Below, piece after piece: positions 11,055-21,888 of a stretch of 64,000 bases of DNA. The notes beneath the pieces were generated by a model. It saw only the letters and a program-made list of their open reading frames with translations, made no database searches and was not told where the DNA came from. The position numbers and the translations under genes are program-made. The DNA comes from Branchipolynoe longqiensis (taxonomy: Eukaryota; Annelida; Polychaeta; Phyllodocida; Polynoidae). The stretch covers positions 68,398,785-68,462,784 of the forward strand of contig CM059192.1 of assembly GCA_030323885.1 (NCBI GenBank), written 5' to 3'. The number at the start of each line of letters is the position of its first letter. Positions within the stretch are counted from its first letter, which is position 1.

Positions 11055-11487
11055 GCGTCAGACCAATGCGGCTACAGGAAAGAACAAGCTGAAAGATTGG
11101 TGAATTAACAAATCTCAGTGTTCGCTTTTCACTGCCACTTAATCCTGACCAACCAAGTTTATTGTACACAGGCTTACTGGCGGTTAGTGGGTGTATCGTG
11201 TAGTCTGCCTCATGCCTTTCATTCACTACAAAGGGACCCACCTCACACAATCAGTGGCTCGTCTCACCGAGGCGCCAAGAGCTGACAGCGTAAATAATTA
11301 ACACTAATATTAGTAATAACGGCTTCCCACACGCCGACACCCCGCCCCGCCCCGCCCCGCCACGCCCCGCTAAAAATGTACATTTATATTAAAATAGTGA
11401 TGCTGGTTTATGATTGGGATTATTTTTACGTATTTTTTACGTATTTTGTATTCAACTGCTGTACTAATATTCTGAGTTGTGGTCTTC
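11055..11487. other. Mostly featureless; short CCCCG repeat
   Basis: A CCCCG pentamer repeat at about 11340-11371; otherwise nothing recognised. Confidence 0.5.
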
Positions 11488-11502
11488 CCTGTAACCTGGC
11501 TG

Positions 11503-11692
11503 GACTGGTGTGCTCAGTGTCAGGCTAATGTGACTGAGTGGGATACCAGGTCATGGTCCCGGCGGCCTGCTTTCCCAGTGAGACAGCACTATAAAGTCGC
11601 CAGGATGCGCACTGTCACAAGTCGGTACCCGTCCTGATATGACCTTAGATGTTGCTAGGATGTAAAACAACAACAAACAAACAAACAAACTA
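11503..11692 (+). mobile_element. SINE-A, 5'-truncated, 15-bp TSD
   Basis: The direct repeat CCTGTAACCTGGCTG at 11488-11502 and 11693-11707 is perfect. The insert starts mid-body (GACTGGTGTGCTCAGTGTC) and ends in AAACAAACAAAC, as expected for LINE-driven retroposition. Confidence 0.95.
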
Positions 11693-11707
11693 CCTGTAAC
11701 CTGGCTG

Positions 11708-11847
11708 CATGCATGCATGCATACATGCATACATACATACATACATACATAGACACACACACGTACGTACATACATACATACATACATACATACATACGT
11801 ACGTACGTACGTACGTACGTACGTACGTACGTACATACATACATACA

Positions 11848-11879
<32 letters not shown>

Positions 11880-11957
11880 CATACATATACATACATATAT
11901 ACACATACATATATACACATACATATATACATATACATATATACATACATACATATG
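11708..11957. repeat. CATA/CGTA microsatellite
   Basis: Tetranucleotide array CATG, CATA, CGTA, CATA, then ATATACATAC. Self-complementary GTAC stretches could cruciform. Confidence 0.95.
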
Positions 11958-12270
11958 TGGTGTGTATCGTATTACACGAGTATAAAGTCGCGGAAGGGAA
12001 CTACATCGTTATTATTTTATCATTATTACTGTTGTGTACCGTTGCTTCTATGTCCACCTTTCTATACCTGTCCGTTGCGACCCGTGTCGCCGCCACCGGC
12101 CGTTCCTGTCCCTAGCGGACGCGGGAACCTCACTCGCATCGGATTATTGTTTCTCCGCCAACCGCTCCTATATGTTATATATAATATATAAATATTCTAT
12201 ATAACTGTGTGTCTGCCTGGTCACTCACGACGTGCACATGCTAACTACACTTGCCTACAACTGCGCAGGT

Positions 12271-12606
12271 ACCGGGCGCGGTGGCCGAATTGGTAGAGCG
12301 CAGCCTCGCGTGCGGCAAATCGGGAGTTAGGTTCCATGTCAAGTCAAACCAATGACCTATAGAATTGATACTTGTCGCTTCCTAGCGAGGCGCGAGGCAT
12401 GATTAGGGTACGGTAACGGCTGGTTGGGTCAGTGTGAGGCTAATGTGACTGAGGGGGATGTCGGGTCATGGTGCCGGTGGCCTCATTTCCCAGTGGGGCA
12501 GCACTATAAAGTCGCCATGAGTGTGCACTGTCACAAGTTGGTACCTGTCCTGATATAACCGTAGATGTTTCCAGGACACAAAACCCCAATAACCAACCAA
12601 CCAACT
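12271..12606 (+). mobile_element. SINE-A, full length, GCGCGGTGG head
   Basis: tRNA-like head GCGCGGTGGCCGAATTGGTA (A box) and GGGAGTTAGGTTCC (damaged B box), then body and CCAACCAAC tail. The exact 12-bp duplication AACTGCGCAGGT flanks it (12259-12270, 12607-12618). This head type differs from the GACGGGATGGCC heads at 18.8, 39.3, 53.4 and 61.7 kb, so there are at least two head subfamilies. Confidence 0.95.
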
Positions 12607-12764
12607 AACTGCGCAGGTGACCTATGATTTTCGTTACAGGTGACCTGTTGATTGTGGTGCATTGTGGGAGTTGCTGAAATGCTGTCACGTCTACTGAATA
12701 AGGCGCATCCCGCCATCTCGCGCGTCCATTTACTGTTGTTCATTGGGTCTGACCGGCGGTTAAA

Positions 12765-13447
12765 GTTGCACAGTCCCATGGTTTGTGGGCCCCTTGTCAC
12801 TTTTTTGAGCTAAATATAGTAGGATTGCTTTAACCTACCTTACTTTTATTTAAAGTGCATTGTTTTAAATGACTAACTTTGGAGATATTTATAGTCTGTG
12901 CGGGGCCTGGAATATGTTGAAATCTACTGAACTTCATTTGCCCCATTTCAAGTCCTTGAAAAGCCTTGAATTTAACCTATTCTGGGTATTTAATCTTGAA
13001 ATCCTTGAATTCCATTAAACTGTCCCCAATGATCTAAATTAATCTGAAATCGCCATTTGCCATTGGTGGTGGTGTTGTTGTTTTGTTTTTTTGTGAAATC
13101 CAAATGAAAATAGTCTTGAATTCCTATCAAAAATAGCCTTGAAAAGCCTTAAAATTTAATAGCCTTGGATTCCATATCTTCACATGTACACGTACCCCGA
13201 AACACGTGCACAATTAATTTTGGCAGGCACATCGAAACTCAGGACACCATAGGCTTCTGCCGTGATTTTTTTTTTTACTAAAGTGTATTTTATGTGATAG
13301 GTTTGATTAAATTGATTCAGTATTTATTCTCTTCCGTGTAGCATCAAATGCTTAATGAATGTTAGATGTGTAGAGCCAACATTCTAATTTAGATAAGTGT
13401 TTTTAGGTTTCTGAAATTTTTTGCTTTGACCGGACTATGCGGCTTTA
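12765..13447 (-). mobile_element. TTAA-flanked MITE, interrupted copy
   Basis: Starts TTAAAGTTGCACAGTCCCATG and ends GGACTATGCGGCTTTAA, the inverted ends of the family. A hAT-like element (12896-13194) sits in its middle, so the MITE is older. Confidence 0.75.
12896..13194. mobile_element. hAT-like MITE, CTTGAAAAGCC family, copy 1
   Basis: The interior carries repeated CCTTGAAAAGCCTTGAA-type motifs and AATCCAAATGAAAATAGTC, as at 55.2 and 62.4 kb. The ends are decayed. Confidence 0.7.
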
Positions 13448-13732
13448 AGTTAATCAGCCGCCATGCCCCCCCCCCCCCAACCCCACCCCCCTGCTGATGT
13501 TTATTGACACCGGGGATAGCATCCATTCTTTTAGCGGCAGACTTGTAATTGGCGCCACCACTAGATGGCGCCTCGCCGTAGCTATCCCATTGTTTGTCGA
13601 GTGGCGGGGTGTGGTGGTGGCGGTGGTGGTGGGAGGGGGAGGTTAAGTTAGGGGTGGTGGGCAATGATGGGTGTGTGGACATTTTGTTGGGGTGGGGTGG
13701 TGATGGGATTGCAGTAGTAGTGCGAGAGGAAT

Positions 13733-14069
13733 TTTGTTTGTTTTGTTTGTTGTTTTACGTCCTAGCAACATATATGGTCATATCAGGATGGGTAGTGACT
13801 TATGACAGTGCACACTCATGGCGACTTGATAGTGCTGCCCCACTGGAAGATCAGGCTGCCAGCACCATGATCTGATATCCTACTCAGTCACATTATCCTG
13901 ACACTGAGCCAATTGGTCCTTGCCCTATCCTAATAATTTTGGAGCTTCTGGCTAGGAAGCAACTAGTATCAATTTTTAAGTCATTGGTTTGACTCGACCA
14001 GCTTACGAACCCACGATCTACCAACACGGGAGACGGACGCTCTCACTCATTCGGCCATCCCGTCTGGCC
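13733..14069 (-). mobile_element. SINE-A, full length
   Basis: Minus-strand copy from the tail (TTTGTTTGTTGTTTTACGTCC) to the GACGGGATGGCCGAATGAG-type tRNA head at 14040-14068. Confidence 0.9.
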
Positions 14070-14094
14070 TGAAGTAGTGTGAGGGTTAAGGGGA

Positions 14095-14288
14095 AGGTTG
14101 GTTGGTTGTTTTACGTCCTGGCAACATCTATGGTCATATCAGGACAGGTACCGATTTGTGACAGTGCACACTCAGGGCGACTTTATAGTGCTGCCCCACT
14201 GCGAAATCAGGCCATCAGCACCATGAACTGATATCCGACTCAGTCACATTATCCTGACACTGAGTTAAACCAGTCCTTGTCCTATCCT
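14095..14288 (-). mobile_element. SINE-A, 5'-truncated
   Basis: Starts with the tail complement GTTGGTTGGTTGTTTTACG and stops at CCTATCCTA, without a head. Confidence 0.9.
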
Positions 14289-14526
14289 ATTGTGGTGCTT
14301 GTGGGAGTGCTTGTGGGAGTGGTGCTTGTGGGAGGGGGTGGCGGTGTTAGGAGGGTAGTGGGAGGGGGGAGAGTGTAGTGCGGGGGGGGGGGGGGGAGGG
14401 TGTTAAATTGTGACAGTGTGTTAATAACACTGTTATGCGGTTAAGCGTCATCGACACCACAAACTGCCAGCACGCCTCGGTCTGGCTCTCGTCTCGGCAA
14501 CCTGACCTGTCGCTGTCAGTAGCCAG

Positions 14527-14696
14527 GGACCGGACGCGCTGGCCGAATCGGTAGAGCGCAGTCTTCCCGTGCGGGAAATCGGGGTTCGATTTCAATTCCC
14601 GGTCGAGTCAAAGGAATGACTTATAACATTCAGACTTGTTGCTTCCTAGCCTGGCGCTCTGCATTAATAGTCGGGCTCGGACGTCCGGGTACTTAG
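14527..14696 (+). mobile_element. SINE-A, head half only
   Basis: Head CGGACGCGCTGGCCGAATCG with the B-box region and GTCGAGTCAAAGGAATGAC. It stops after the CTGCATTAATAG block, close to the element at 14710. Confidence 0.8.
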
Positions 14697-14709
14697 CCAA
14701 TCACGACCT

Positions 14710-15115
14710 AGATAAAAGATTCACCCCGTACTTGTAGTACACGGGTGAACGACAACGTAGTCTAAATACGGGCGAAAATAGCTTTAGTATGGACCAGGGA
14801 GTAGAATGTCTGCCTCCAGTATCAAATGGATATTTATATAGGCACAGAGTTGGTGAAATGGGAGAGAATGCAAAAAGACAAGATGGCGGCCGTAGAACGC
14901 CATCGATTTCACTTTTAAATCTTATTAAACTAGATATTATATTATATTTTTCAACTCAAAGGTAGCGGGCTAATAATAAGACAGATGTAAAGAATAAATG
15001 TTGCTTCTTAGATTGTGAAATTAGGCTCTCAATTCATTGACCCATTTTTTCGACAGCTTTTACATAGGGTTGGTTTGCACCCCTACTACAGCAGTACGGG
15101 GTGATTCTTGTATCT
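14710..15115. mobile_element. GATACAAGATTCACCC element, complete copy
   Basis: The ends AGATAAAAGATTCACCCC and GGGGTGATTCTTGTATCT are inverted. Each end also folds on itself (CACCCCGTACT/AGTACaCGGGTG on the left). Flanks AATCACGACCT (14699-14709) and AATCACGGCCT (15116-15126) are an 11-bp duplication with one mismatch. Non-coding. The length of the duplication is compatible with Mutator-like elements or retroposition. Confidence 0.8.
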
Positions 15116-15414
15116 AATCACGGCCTAGCAACCATTCGAGCCGGTGAAACCAATGGCAGTTACATCATTGAAGCGAATGTAAATATAACAAAAAGCACAA
15201 ATCTATTCACTGCTACGATCTAATTCGTCTATTTAGAACCATGAATATTCACTCGGGGGTTGAAATAATGTTATTTATGAGCATAACTTACGCAATAAGT
15301 GAAATTTGGTGTTATTGTGATTGTAAATAAAACGAAAAAAGTACTGCTGTCATCAAGGTTTGTTTTCACCGTGTCAACCGGAAGTGACATGAACGCGCCC
15401 TCCTATAGATAGGT
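15116..15414. other. Degenerate sequence
   Basis: Contains CAAATCTATTCACTGCTAC and CAATAAGTGAAATTTGG, weak echoes of the repeat units at 2.9 kb; nothing else recognised. Confidence 0.35.
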
Positions 15415-15416
15415 CA

Positions 15417-15610
15417 AGGACTGATTAGCACAGTGTCAGGATAATGCAACTGTCTTGGTTATTGGACCATGGTTCCCGTGGCCAGGTCTCCCAGTCCCAG
15501 TGGGGCAGAACTATAAAAGTTGATGTGAGTGCGCACTGTCACAAGTCAGTACCCGTCCTGATATTACCTTAGATGTTGCCAGGGCGTAAAATGCCAACAA
15601 AGAAACAAAC
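15417..15610 (+). mobile_element. SINE-A, 5'-truncated
   Basis: Body from AAGGACTGATTAGCACAGTG to the tail GCCAACAAAGAAACAAAC. Confidence 0.85.
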
Positions 15611-16093
15611 AGTAGCCGGGTAGTGAAGGCCGTCTGCCGCCCGCCGTCCGTCGCACACCTGGGAAGAGCAGCTGGCCTTTGGCAGTTCCCCCCCCCCCCC
15701 CCCCCCACACACACACATATATATACACACACACGCAAACGCACACGCACACACATACACGCACACACTGCGCGCATAGTGCAGCGCGTTGCTGGGCGAG
15801 CCTGGACGTTGTGTGTGATGCTGGGCGGCTTGTGGCTCTCTGTGTCTGTCCACCAAGTCACATTGTAAGTCGTTGGTCGAGTCAGTTGGGCTCCTTGGGC
15901 GGCTTTCTTGACTGACTGACCTCAGCGATGGGACTGTTCTGCGGTATTACGCTCATCAAGTACATCAAGGTAGGGAAGTTTTGAACATATGTGAAATATA
16001 TATGTATAATTCTGTATATAGCACATGTAATATATGTCGTATATATAATGTCTATGGCACCTGTGCCTTTGGCCCAAACTTCAAAGGCTCTGC
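15611..16093. other. C17 run, CA repeat and unassigned sequence
   Basis: A 17-bp C run at about 15689-15705 followed by CACACA/TATATA; then unassigned sequence with TA-rich stretches to 16050. Confidence 0.5.
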
Positions 16094-16106
16094 AACTTGC
16101 CCCTCC

Positions 16107-16290
16107 ACTCCAGACTGGTTAGCTCAGTCTCATGATAAAGTGACTGAGTGGGGTATCAGGGCATGGTGGCGGTGGCCTAATTTCCCAGTGGGGCAGCACT
16201 ATAAACTCACCGCGAGTGCGCACTGTCACAAATCGGTACCCGTCCTGATATGACCTTAGATGTTGTTAGGAGGTAAAACAACAAACAACA
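16107..16290 (+). mobile_element. SINE-A, 5'-truncated, 13-bp TSD
   Basis: The perfect duplication AACTTGCCCCTCC occurs at 16094-16106 and 16291-16303. The body starts near GACTGGTTAGCTCAG. Confidence 0.95.
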
Positions 16291-16587
16291 AACTTGCCCC
16301 TCCTGTTTGTGGTATCGGAAAGGCGCCATGGCATATGTCGATGATATGATAATTATGCTTAGTTCAATTTAATTTTGTAACCACCTATTTTTAAAATGCT
16401 TTAGGCGTTTAACAATTGATTTCTTCCGTTTACGCTAAAGACCTCCAATGCATATGACAATACTCAACAGTCTGATAATAAAGTGATATAGAATAATTCC
16501 CATCAATAAGACAATAGAATAATTTGTTGTTATTTTGGGGTACATACACTACAGCAATTTAATAATAAATATACTATTCGTTTTACA

Positions 16588-16750
16588 TCATCATTCATCA
16601 TCATCATCATCATCATCATCATACTGTCAGTCGCGATGCGACAAAGACTGCTTTCACTACTTGACCTCCGCTCTCCATTTATCTCTCTGCTGTGAGAGTG
16701 ATGTCCATGAGTCGGTCTTAATGTCTCCCAGCTTCAGGTTTCTCTAGATG
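16588..16750 (-). mobile_element. LINE 3' end with CAT-repeat tail
   Basis: Nearly identical to 5450-5590 (GTCGCGATGCGACAAAGACT, CTCTCTGCTGTGAGAG). It is heavily 5'-truncated; the CAT repeat at 16588-16621 is the 3' tail of the minus-strand element. Confidence 0.8.
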
Positions 16751-16905
16751 GTTTTACATACAGAGACTGATTCACTGAAATACTATGAGATATAAAACTG
16801 GGCTTGGTCTAGGCAGTTCGGCCACCATCATGCATTTCAGTCTTAGACAACCTAGTCTTCATTTGTCGTAATGCACTGAGACGAAGCAGCAGACTGTCGA
16901 AGAGA

Positions 16906-17262
16906 CTCAATCAATCAATCAATAGTTCCATCCTCTAGTCGAGGGTTGGATGCAATGGTTCTCCACTTGTCCCGATGTTGTGCTGTTCTGATAGACTGTG
17001 AATAATTCAAGCCTGTCCACTGTGAAATATTTGTAAACCATGATGTTCTTGGTCCTCCCTCTCCCTCTGCTGCCATTCACCTTCCCTTCCAACAATGTAC
17101 GGTAAATTGAACTCTGACGAATGATGTGGCCAAAATAAATAAGTTTCTTTGTCTGTATAGTGGCAAACAAGCTTTTCTTATTTTTAATTTTTCTGAGAAC
17201 TTCTTTGTTGGTGATCTTCTTTGTCCATGATATTTTCATCATCCTTCGATAAGTCCACATCG
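16906..17262 (-). mobile_element. LINE C-terminal fragment with ATTG-repeat tail
   Basis: The minus strand encodes the degraded end of a different non-LTR reverse transcriptase: RRMMKISWTKKITNKEVL, YFGHIIRQ, LLEGKVNGSRGRGR. These are typical ORF2 C-terminal blocks. The plus-strand TCAATCAATCAATCAAT at 16906-16922 is its 3' tail. The reading frame is lost after the RGRGRTK block. Confidence 0.85.
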
Positions 17263-17269
17263 AAGAGAC

Positions 17270-17755
17270 TAGTTAATCATTAATATTCGGTTTTGGGCAC
17301 ACAACAAACTTTCTATTTCTCATCCATAACTATTTAACCGTCTCTGGATGCAAATTAAACGATATATTTACGAATAAATTCCCCCGATTTCGCCAAAACG
17401 ATGTACCGGTAGTTTTTTTTTCGTGATACTGATAGAAGATGAAAACAAACAAAATCAGAAACTTACAAGTTATCGTCATGATTTTATTTCTTCATATCCA
17501 CATATGGGCACCGGTGGTGGGGATGGATGGTCCGTAAATACAGTATAGATGTTCTCCAGATTATGTTCAGGAGTTAAAATCTATGTTCTAATTGCTTTTC
17601 AGGCTATAACATAGTCATAGGTCACATGTTTTTATGTTCGGATCAGGGGAACGGGCTTAAAAAGTTAATCGTATTAATGTCAATCCCAACATTGTTAGAA
17701 TTGTGAGAGCTATTGATATTTGTGGACTGCCCCGTAGCTGAGAAATGTATCTCTG
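17270..17755. other. No feature recognised
   Basis: AT-rich, no exon or repeat identified. Confidence 0.4.
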
Positions 17756-17990
17756 GTTTCATGTGGTTTGACATGTGGTTTGACACGTGGTTTGACATGT
17801 GGTTTGGAGGGTTCCCTCCGTTTACTTGGCTGACACATGGTTTGACATGTGGTTTGACACGTGGTTTGACACATGGTTTGACACGTGGTTTGACATGTGG
17901 TTTGGAGGGTTCCTTCCGTTTACTTGGCTGACACATGGTTTGACATGTGGTTTGGAGGGTTCCCTCCGTTTACTTGGCTGAATCCACATT
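17756..17990. repeat. GTGGTTTGACAC 12-bp minisatellite
   Basis: Units GTGGTTTGACAT/C are grouped into higher-order blocks separated by GGAGGGTTCCCTCCGTTTAC, which is partly palindromic (GGAGGG...CCCTCC). Open frames of the type WFDTWFDMWF are artefacts. Confidence 0.95.
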
Positions 17991-18049
17991 TTCATATAAT
18001 TGTAATAAATCGATAGTGCAGATCTACTTAGTACTTGTCTGCATTCACC

Positions 18050-18196
18050 TCACATGTAAGGAGCCACATGGACTGGTAGCTGTGAGTAGCCTCATTTCAT
18101 TCGGGAGCCTAGATTAGATATCATAGTTTGGACGCCCGCAAAGGGATGGCAGACATAATGGGTTCGAACCCCGCTCTATTTATAATGTTCCCATTT
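18050..18196. mobile_element. Second tRNA-derived SINE family, fragment
   Basis: TAAGGAGCCACATGGACTGG and GGGAGCCTAGATTAGATATC, then GGGTTCGAACCCCGCTC (B box). Clearer copies are at 48.4 and 60.1 kb. Confidence 0.6.
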
Positions 18197-18529
18197 GTTT
18201 GTGACGTCTGCAGGACTCGACGTATTGTTGTTTTTAAAGCTGCATAGTCCGATGAACCATCAGATTTTCACAATTTTAACAATTATCTAGAATTGATTCT
18301 CTTAGATACTGATGCACTTATTAAGCTTTTGGTGCTGCATAGAAGGGAATAAATTCCGAGGCAATTTAATAGAACCTGTTACTGCTAAAGCCTATGGTCT
18401 CAGAGTTTTGGTGTGCTTGCCAAAACTAATTTGACATGTTTGCATTTCAAATATCTCAAAAGTTAGCCATTTAAAATAAACGTTACTTCAAAGTAAAGTA
18501 AAGTAGATTATAGCGATCAATTTAATATA

Positions 18530-18761
18530 CAGTAAAACCTCTCTAAATGAACCGACCATGTGACCGACTTTAAGTGGTCGATTTAGGGAGGTGGTCAGTT
18601 TGGTCATAATGCTTGCAATAATATGCCTTTTTTTACCCATCCCTGCCTCCCCTTTCTTCTTCCATTGCGTATCAGAGAGTTAGAATATCCTTGCAGTGGT
18701 ATTGTTGGGACCCATTAAAAGAGATCGATATAGGGGAGTGGTCGATCTGTAGGTTTTACTG
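18530..18761. mobile_element. pogo-like MITE inserted at TA
   Basis: CAGTAAAACCTCTCTAAATG to TGTAGGTTTTACTG, flanked by TA. The interior has GACCGACTTTAAGTGGTC and GGGAGTGGTCGATCTG, shared by all copies. Confidence 0.95.
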
Positions 18762-18774
18762 TATTTATCTCAGA

Positions 18775-19108
18775 CAAACCAGACGGGATGGCCGAATGAG
18801 TTAGAGAGTCTGTCTCCCGTGTTGGTAGGTCGTGGGTTCGAACCCTGGTCGAGTCAAGCCAATGACTTAAAAATTGGTACTTGTTGCTTCCTAGCCTGGT
18901 GCTCGGCATTATTAGGATAGGGCAAGGACTGGTTGGCTCAGTGTCAGGATAATGTGACTGAGTGGGATATCAGGTCATGGTGCTGGTGGCCTGTTCTTCC
19001 AGTGGGGCAGCACTATAAAGTCGCCATGGGTGCGCCCTGTCACAAGTCGGTACCCGTCCTGATATGACCTCAGATGTTACTAGGATGTAAAACAACAACA
19101 AACAAACA
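18775..19108 (+). mobile_element. SINE-A, full length, GACGGGATGG head
   Basis: Head GACGGGATGGCCGAATGAG (A box) and GTGGGTTCGAACCCTGGTC (intact B box), so the internal pol III promoter looks preserved. The tail is AAAACAACAACAAACAAAC. The TSD TATCTCAGA is exact at both sides. Confidence 0.95.
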
Positions 19109-19261
19109 TATCTCAGAAAAAATTATGGAATCAAAACCATCGGCTATGCAATTTTAAACACAGAAGCCTGATATCGGGGACACTGACATTGCTCGAATGA
19201 TTGCTGAAGTCACCCAATCAATCAGTTTGGAAGTCGATATTAGAAGTGAACCACCTCATTA

Positions 19262-19620
19262 TGATTAATAATCATATGTTCTCTGTGGTGGAGTGGTTAG
19301 AGTGTCTGCCTTTTTTCTAGGTCAGACTCCTAATCTGAAGGTCGGTGGTTTGATTCCCCGTGCCCCCACCTCTGCAAATTTGGATTTCCACCGTTGTGGA
19401 TAACTTACAGCGTCATCAAAGGCCAGTTGCTCTCATACCATGTCTATGTGGTGTGGGAGGTTAAAAATCCCATGGGTCGGTAAAAGTGTAGGCTCAGGCT
19501 TTCTATCGACAAACTGTCTAATGGTGAAAACAAGTCTATTCAGGCGTATCCATAATAGGCAGTATAAATCTTCAAGAAAGAAAAAAAATTGTATTACAAC
19601 TAATAATCGTTTGCGGGTGG
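19262..19620 (+). mobile_element. tRNA-like SINE, third family
   Basis: GTGGTGGAGTGGTTAGAGTG (A box) and GTGGTTTGATTCCCCGTGCC (B box) at 19278-19370, followed by a body of about 230 bp without tRNA similarity. No second copy was found in the window, so family status is inferred. Confidence 0.5.
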
Positions 19621-19624
19621 GGAA

Positions 19625-20100
19625 TGTGTGAAGCGTTTTAATGATAAGTCGCTGATAATATTAATAATTAATTGTCAAGTATACCTAAATAAGTCTCAAG
19701 GCCGAACCGGTGATATCTTGTCTTATCTTCTTATCTCCCAGTGAACTACCACTTCGGTAATCGGTTATGGGCTGTTTACACTGTTCGCCTGATAGTCCTT
19801 ACCTCCACTAATAACAATGCAGCAAACTTAAAACAGTGTTTATTTAGTGTGTTTTTTTCCAAACCTACAATATCAACACACAGCATAAGAGTACATCACT
19901 AGTAGCTCTTGAGTGTCGGCGCTATTGACATTCGGAAACCTTTCAAGGCATGTCAGGAGATAAAGTTAGGAAAACAAAATGGCCTTTACGCCTGGTACAA
20001 TGTAGTAAAATTACAAAGACTTCATCTGATTGGTGCGTGACCTGACTGTACATTCTGCTCTTCAGTTGCCCGGAAGTTGTCTCACTGTGCAGTCAGTTTG
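19625..20100. other. No feature recognised
   Basis: Unique-looking sequence without exon signals. Confidence 0.4.
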
Positions 20101-20102
20101 TG

Positions 20103-20287
20103 TCGACCGACCATGTGACCGACTTTAAATGGTCAAATTAGGCAGGTGGGAGGTTTAGGGAGTTTAAAAAAAAGAAGTATATATCGTTAGAATGGTATTG
20201 TATGGGCGATCGTTTGGGACCCAAATAAAGCGATCGATATGGGGAGTGGTCGATTTGTGGAGCGGGTCGGTTAGAGAGGTTTTACTG
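20103..20287. mobile_element. pogo-like MITE, left end lost
   Basis: GACCGACCATGTGACCGAC to GAGAGGTTTTACTG, then TA. Confidence 0.85.
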
Positions 20288-20298
20288 TATGTATGTGT

Positions 20299-20870
20299 AT
20301 ATAGAGGGTTTTTATGCACTGACATCACGCTAAACGGAAGTGTGGCCATTGTGGCGATAGTAACCACAATAATAAACCCAACAAACTCAATGCATTGTCT
20401 CTGGCCATGAGCAATCTTCATACAAAAAAAATGTGAAAAACCACACCACCTAGCAACAAACCGCTCGGAACACATACAGAAATCATGTTTAACAACCAGA
20501 TTATATTAAATTTATATGGTTATGGTTCTGCATTTCTATTAATTTTGAATAAGTTGGACTGTGCATATCGGCAAACTCAATGCATTGTCAATGGCCGTAA
20601 GCAATCTTCATACAGAAAAGTGAAATATCTCTTAAACTACACCACCTAGAAACAAACCGCTTGGAACACATACAGAAAACATATTCAATGAAAAGATTAT
20701 ATTCAATTTATATAGTTAGGGTTCTGCATTTCTATTAATTTGGAATAAAACTGAATGAATGATCTACCTCTCTATGGACTATGTTACTGCAACCGGAAGG
20801 TTGTTTACTGGTTGATATAGCCACAATGGCCGCACTTCCGGTTGATGACGTCACGGGAATACCCTATATA
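20299..20870. mobile_element. TIR element with GACGTCAC-type ends, copy 1
   Basis: Left end ATGCACTGACATCACGCTAA plus GGAAGTGTGGCCATTGTGGC; right end GCCACAATGGCCGCACTTCC plus TGACGTCACGGGAAT. The ends form inverted repeats of about 55 bp. The interior is two roughly 190-bp tandem units, each with GAGCAATCTTCATAC and AGATTATATT. Non-coding. Confidence 0.85.
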
Positions 20871-20969
20871 TTGTTTGTGCAGAGATACCCGCACTGTAGC
20901 GATGCAGCGGTGGCAGGTAGTTTCGGGTTACACACGTGGTTCAGTGACAAATTGGATGGAGTTCAAGTC

Positions 20970-21149
20970 ATGACGTTTAACAGGTTGCGTCGTGCCATGT
21001 GGGTTGCGGTGTGTTTGTTGTCCTTTAAGGGTTTGTTTGCGCCGTGTGGCTTGCTGAACTGCGCAGCTGTACCCGAGAAGCAGAAGCGCAGGAGGTGGTG
21101 TGGGGGTGGGTGCGGGGGAGGGCTGCGGATTTGGGTTGGTCCCGATTAA
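20970..21149 (+). CDS. Candidate signal-peptide-like exon (weak)
   Basis: From an ATG, 59 codons: MTFNRLRRAMWVAVCLLSF, then a short hydrophobic stretch, CAAVPEKQKRRR and a Gly/Cys-rich end. A basic start, a hydrophobic core and a small-residue CAA site resemble a secretory signal peptide followed by a basic tract. No downstream exon in the window joins it, and the Gly-rich end is simple sequence. It may equally be chance. I do not recognise a family. Confidence 0.2.
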   Translation: MTFNRLRRAMWVAVCLLSFKGLFAPCGLLNCAAVPEKQKRRRWCGGGCGGGLRIWVGPD

Positions 21150-21209
21150 CCACCCACCCACCCTCTCCTCCCACACCCCAGCACACCCTCCCCTGTTGCG
21201 GGAAGCATC

Positions 21210-21715
21210 ATACCCCAGTCACACGAGGCCTGTGTTCGCTTATGATCGATTCACGACCATTTCGCGACCTCCTTACGACCGGTCGGTGAGTGGTTGCTGG
21301 CCATTTCAGAAAATTTTGGGAGTAAGGAGGTTGCAGCTGTTGCACTCGTAACCTCCTTGCGACCTGTGCGGTCGGCGCTGGGTCGCCATTGGTTGGTGCC
21401 TTGGCGGTGACCGCTCGGCGACTACCGCGCCAGGAGCATGAGAGTTTTGGTTTCCGACTCGGTGACCAATCCCTCTAAACATTGGCAATTACCGCGACAG
21501 GAACATCAGAATTTTGGTCGGCGACTAGTTGCTGACCAGCCTTCCTAAACATTGGCAAGTGGCAACCGACCACTTGCTGACCTCTCGGCAACCGCTTGCT
21601 GACCACTTGCCAAACGCGTCTTTGATTCAATGTAGCGAGTGGGACGCTTGGAGGTCGGCGAGATTTTGGTCGTAAGCCGTCGGGGGCGAACGCTGACCGT
21701 GGTGTGACTGGGGTA
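21210..21715. mobile_element. MITE-like element, ACCCCAGTCACAC ends
   Basis: TACCCCAGTCACACGAGG at the left and GTGGTGTGACTGGGGTA at the right are inverted, with TCA flanking both sides. The interior is reiterated GACC / TTGGTCGGCGA / CATTGGCAA motifs, such as CTAAACATTGGCAATTACCG and CTAAACATTGGCAAGTGGC. Sister of 6872-7441. Confidence 0.8.
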
Positions 21716-21888
21716 TCAGCACCCTCCCACCATCCAGGCACTTGCATCTCTTCACACCAGGGAAGGAGTCTGTTTACCCGGGCCGGCCTGTAAACAAGCC
21801 CCCCCCCCCCCCCCTCCACACACACACAGACGCGCTCACACACAAACATTCACTCCTCCTATGTGTTGGTGAAACTATACCCCAACAA

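Larger units (their letters stand above)
18236..19154 (+). mobile_element. TTAA-flanked MITE carrying two later insertions
   Basis: The host element starts AGCTGCATAGTCCGATG and resumes to its end at CCATCGGCTATGCAATTTTAA. Removing 18530-18761 (pogo-like MITE, TA duplication) and 18775-19108 (SINE-A, 9-bp duplication TATCTCAGA) restores the family order AATATATTTATCTCAGAAAA. Confidence 0.9.

Noticed and set aside
12271..12345. tRNA gene at SINE heads generally
   Set aside because: Each is followed by the SINE body and flanked by target duplications.
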